DNA from: JBCBRD01 sp039819785
GTDB lineage: Bacteria > Pseudomonadota > Alphaproteobacteria > Rhizobiales > Hyphomicrobiaceae
Assembly: GCA_039819785.1 (NCBI GenBank)
Contig: JBCBRH010000011.1
Span: 50,054 to 114,053 of the forward strand
Length of the DNA stretch: 64,000 bases
Reading direction: 5' to 3'
In this document: positions 63,584 to 64,000 of the stretch, piece after piece
How positions within the stretch are numbered: the first letter of the stretch is position 1
Layout of the letters: the number at the start of each line of letters is the position of its first letter
Notes under the pieces: generated by a model
The model's database searches: none
What the model saw: the letters and a program-made list of their open reading frames with translations, nothing else
What the model was told of the DNA's origin: nothing
Translations under genes and position numbers: made by a program

Positions 63584-64000
63584 GTGCGCATCGCTTGGAT
63601 GATTTTAATAGGGTTGCTGGTCACACCACCGGCAAGCGCCCCTGCGACTGCGCAAGGTGGAATTGATCTGAACCATCTTTTATCCGGCCTATCTCTCGGC
63701 AGCACGATTACGAAAGTCCGTGAACTACCCGACATCCCGCAACTGCGCACGGACGATGGCCAATACATCGATTTGGGGTACTTGCGTCGTCTCGGCGGCA
63801 AGGGCGAATGGGTTGGCCATGTCGGCTCCTCCCGCAAGTATTTGCCGCTGACACCACGCGAATTGGACCAGGTCCTCATCGTGTCCGGGTTGTACCGCTT
63901 GCCGCCCGCCCCCGAACAAACCGGTGGCGGTTTAATAGGCCTCTCAGCCTTCGGCGGCCCGGGTATGTCCAACCACTACTGGTGGATATCGCTGTTCCTG
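63584..64000 (+). CDS. Exported protein, tandem paralog (3' end outside window)
   Basis: Starts at a GTG (63584) with AAGGG eight bases upstream: VRIAWMILIGLLVTPPASAP, a signal peptide. The domain LPDIPQLRTDDGQYIDLGYL, GEWVGHVGSSRKYLPLTPRE and LPPAPEQ aligns with the upstream gene, and a membrane segment begins at the edge (NHYWWISLFL). 139 codons are seen before the window ends. On the opposite strand a frame of similar length exists and is spurious. Confidence 0.8.
   Translation, partial: MRIAWMILIGLLVTPPASAPATAQGGIDLNHLLSGLSLGSTITKVRELPDIPQLRTDDGQYIDLGYLRRLGGKGEWVGHVGSSRKYLPLTPRELDQVLIVSGLYRLPPAPEQTGGGLIGLSAFGGPGMSNHYWWISLFL

Noticed and set aside
63580..63972. Minus-strand frame of 130 codons
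   Set aside because: Opposite the tandem paralog, which has a signal peptide and aligns with its neighbour.

Overview
The window looks like chromosome of an alphaproteobacterium, most likely order Hyphomicrobiales (Rhizobiales). The evidence is the gene content (HdaA-type DnaA regulator next to an AI-2E/PerM permease and a DUF2066 protein, an extensin-like lipoprotein, NDUFS6-like zf-CHCC protein, OpgG/OpgH), GC-rich codon use, and three copies of a palindromic intergenic repeat of the rhizobial RIME type. The species cannot be named from the sequence. A NavAb-like sodium channel and a TrkH potassium transporter would fit a saline habitat, but that is inference.

Layout. 1-1.8 kb: the head of the division/cell-wall (dcw) cluster read leftwards (mraZ, rsmH, start of ftsL). 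2.3-6.9 kb: a monooxygenase-fold protein with a GNAT acetyltransferase, an exported alpha/beta hydrolase, a DUF4149 membrane protein, a renalase-like flavoprotein and a voltage-gated sodium channel. 7.1-11.5 kb: an exported PilJ-domain sensor, the RNase P RNA, a cytochrome c, an AmiD-type amidase overlapping a DjlA-like co-chaperone. 11.5-12.4 kb: a gene-poor stretch with a mosaic repeat, a candidate small RNA and a 39-residue peptide gene with its own promoter. 12.5-20.5 kb: a fused hydantoinase/oxoprolinase, TrkH, a flavin monooxygenase with a zf-CHCC protein, and an alpha/beta hydrolase. 21-23.7 kb: envelope and hypothetical genes. 24-30.3 kb: opgGH for periplasmic glucans, then divergent 3-hydroxybutyrate dehydrogenase and a patatin phospholipase.

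30.6-41.8 kb: a lipoprotein, a COG0523 GTPase behind a Zur-like operator, a coiled-coil protein, tRNA-Leu(UAA), a ceramidase-family membrane protein, a DUF4160/DUF2442 pair, aspS, rnd, repeats, a DnaJ-type chaperone and Ppx/GppA. 42-53.4 kb: ppk, hdaA, the AI-2E permease, DUF2066, divergent purM-purN, a cytochrome P450, a reductase-fold protein and ndk. 53.8-64 kb: a GYF-domain membrane protein, an ABC-F ATPase, a helix-turn-helix regulator, a gamma-glutamylcyclotransferase-fold protein, an FNT channel, glyS without glyQ, and two tandem paralogous exported proteins, the second cut by the window edge.

Most of the window is housekeeping DNA. No phage, insertion sequence or CRISPR array was seen. 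The least explained items are the candidate small RNA near 11.8 kb, the 39-residue peptide, the double-PilJ exported protein and the tandem paralogs at the right end.
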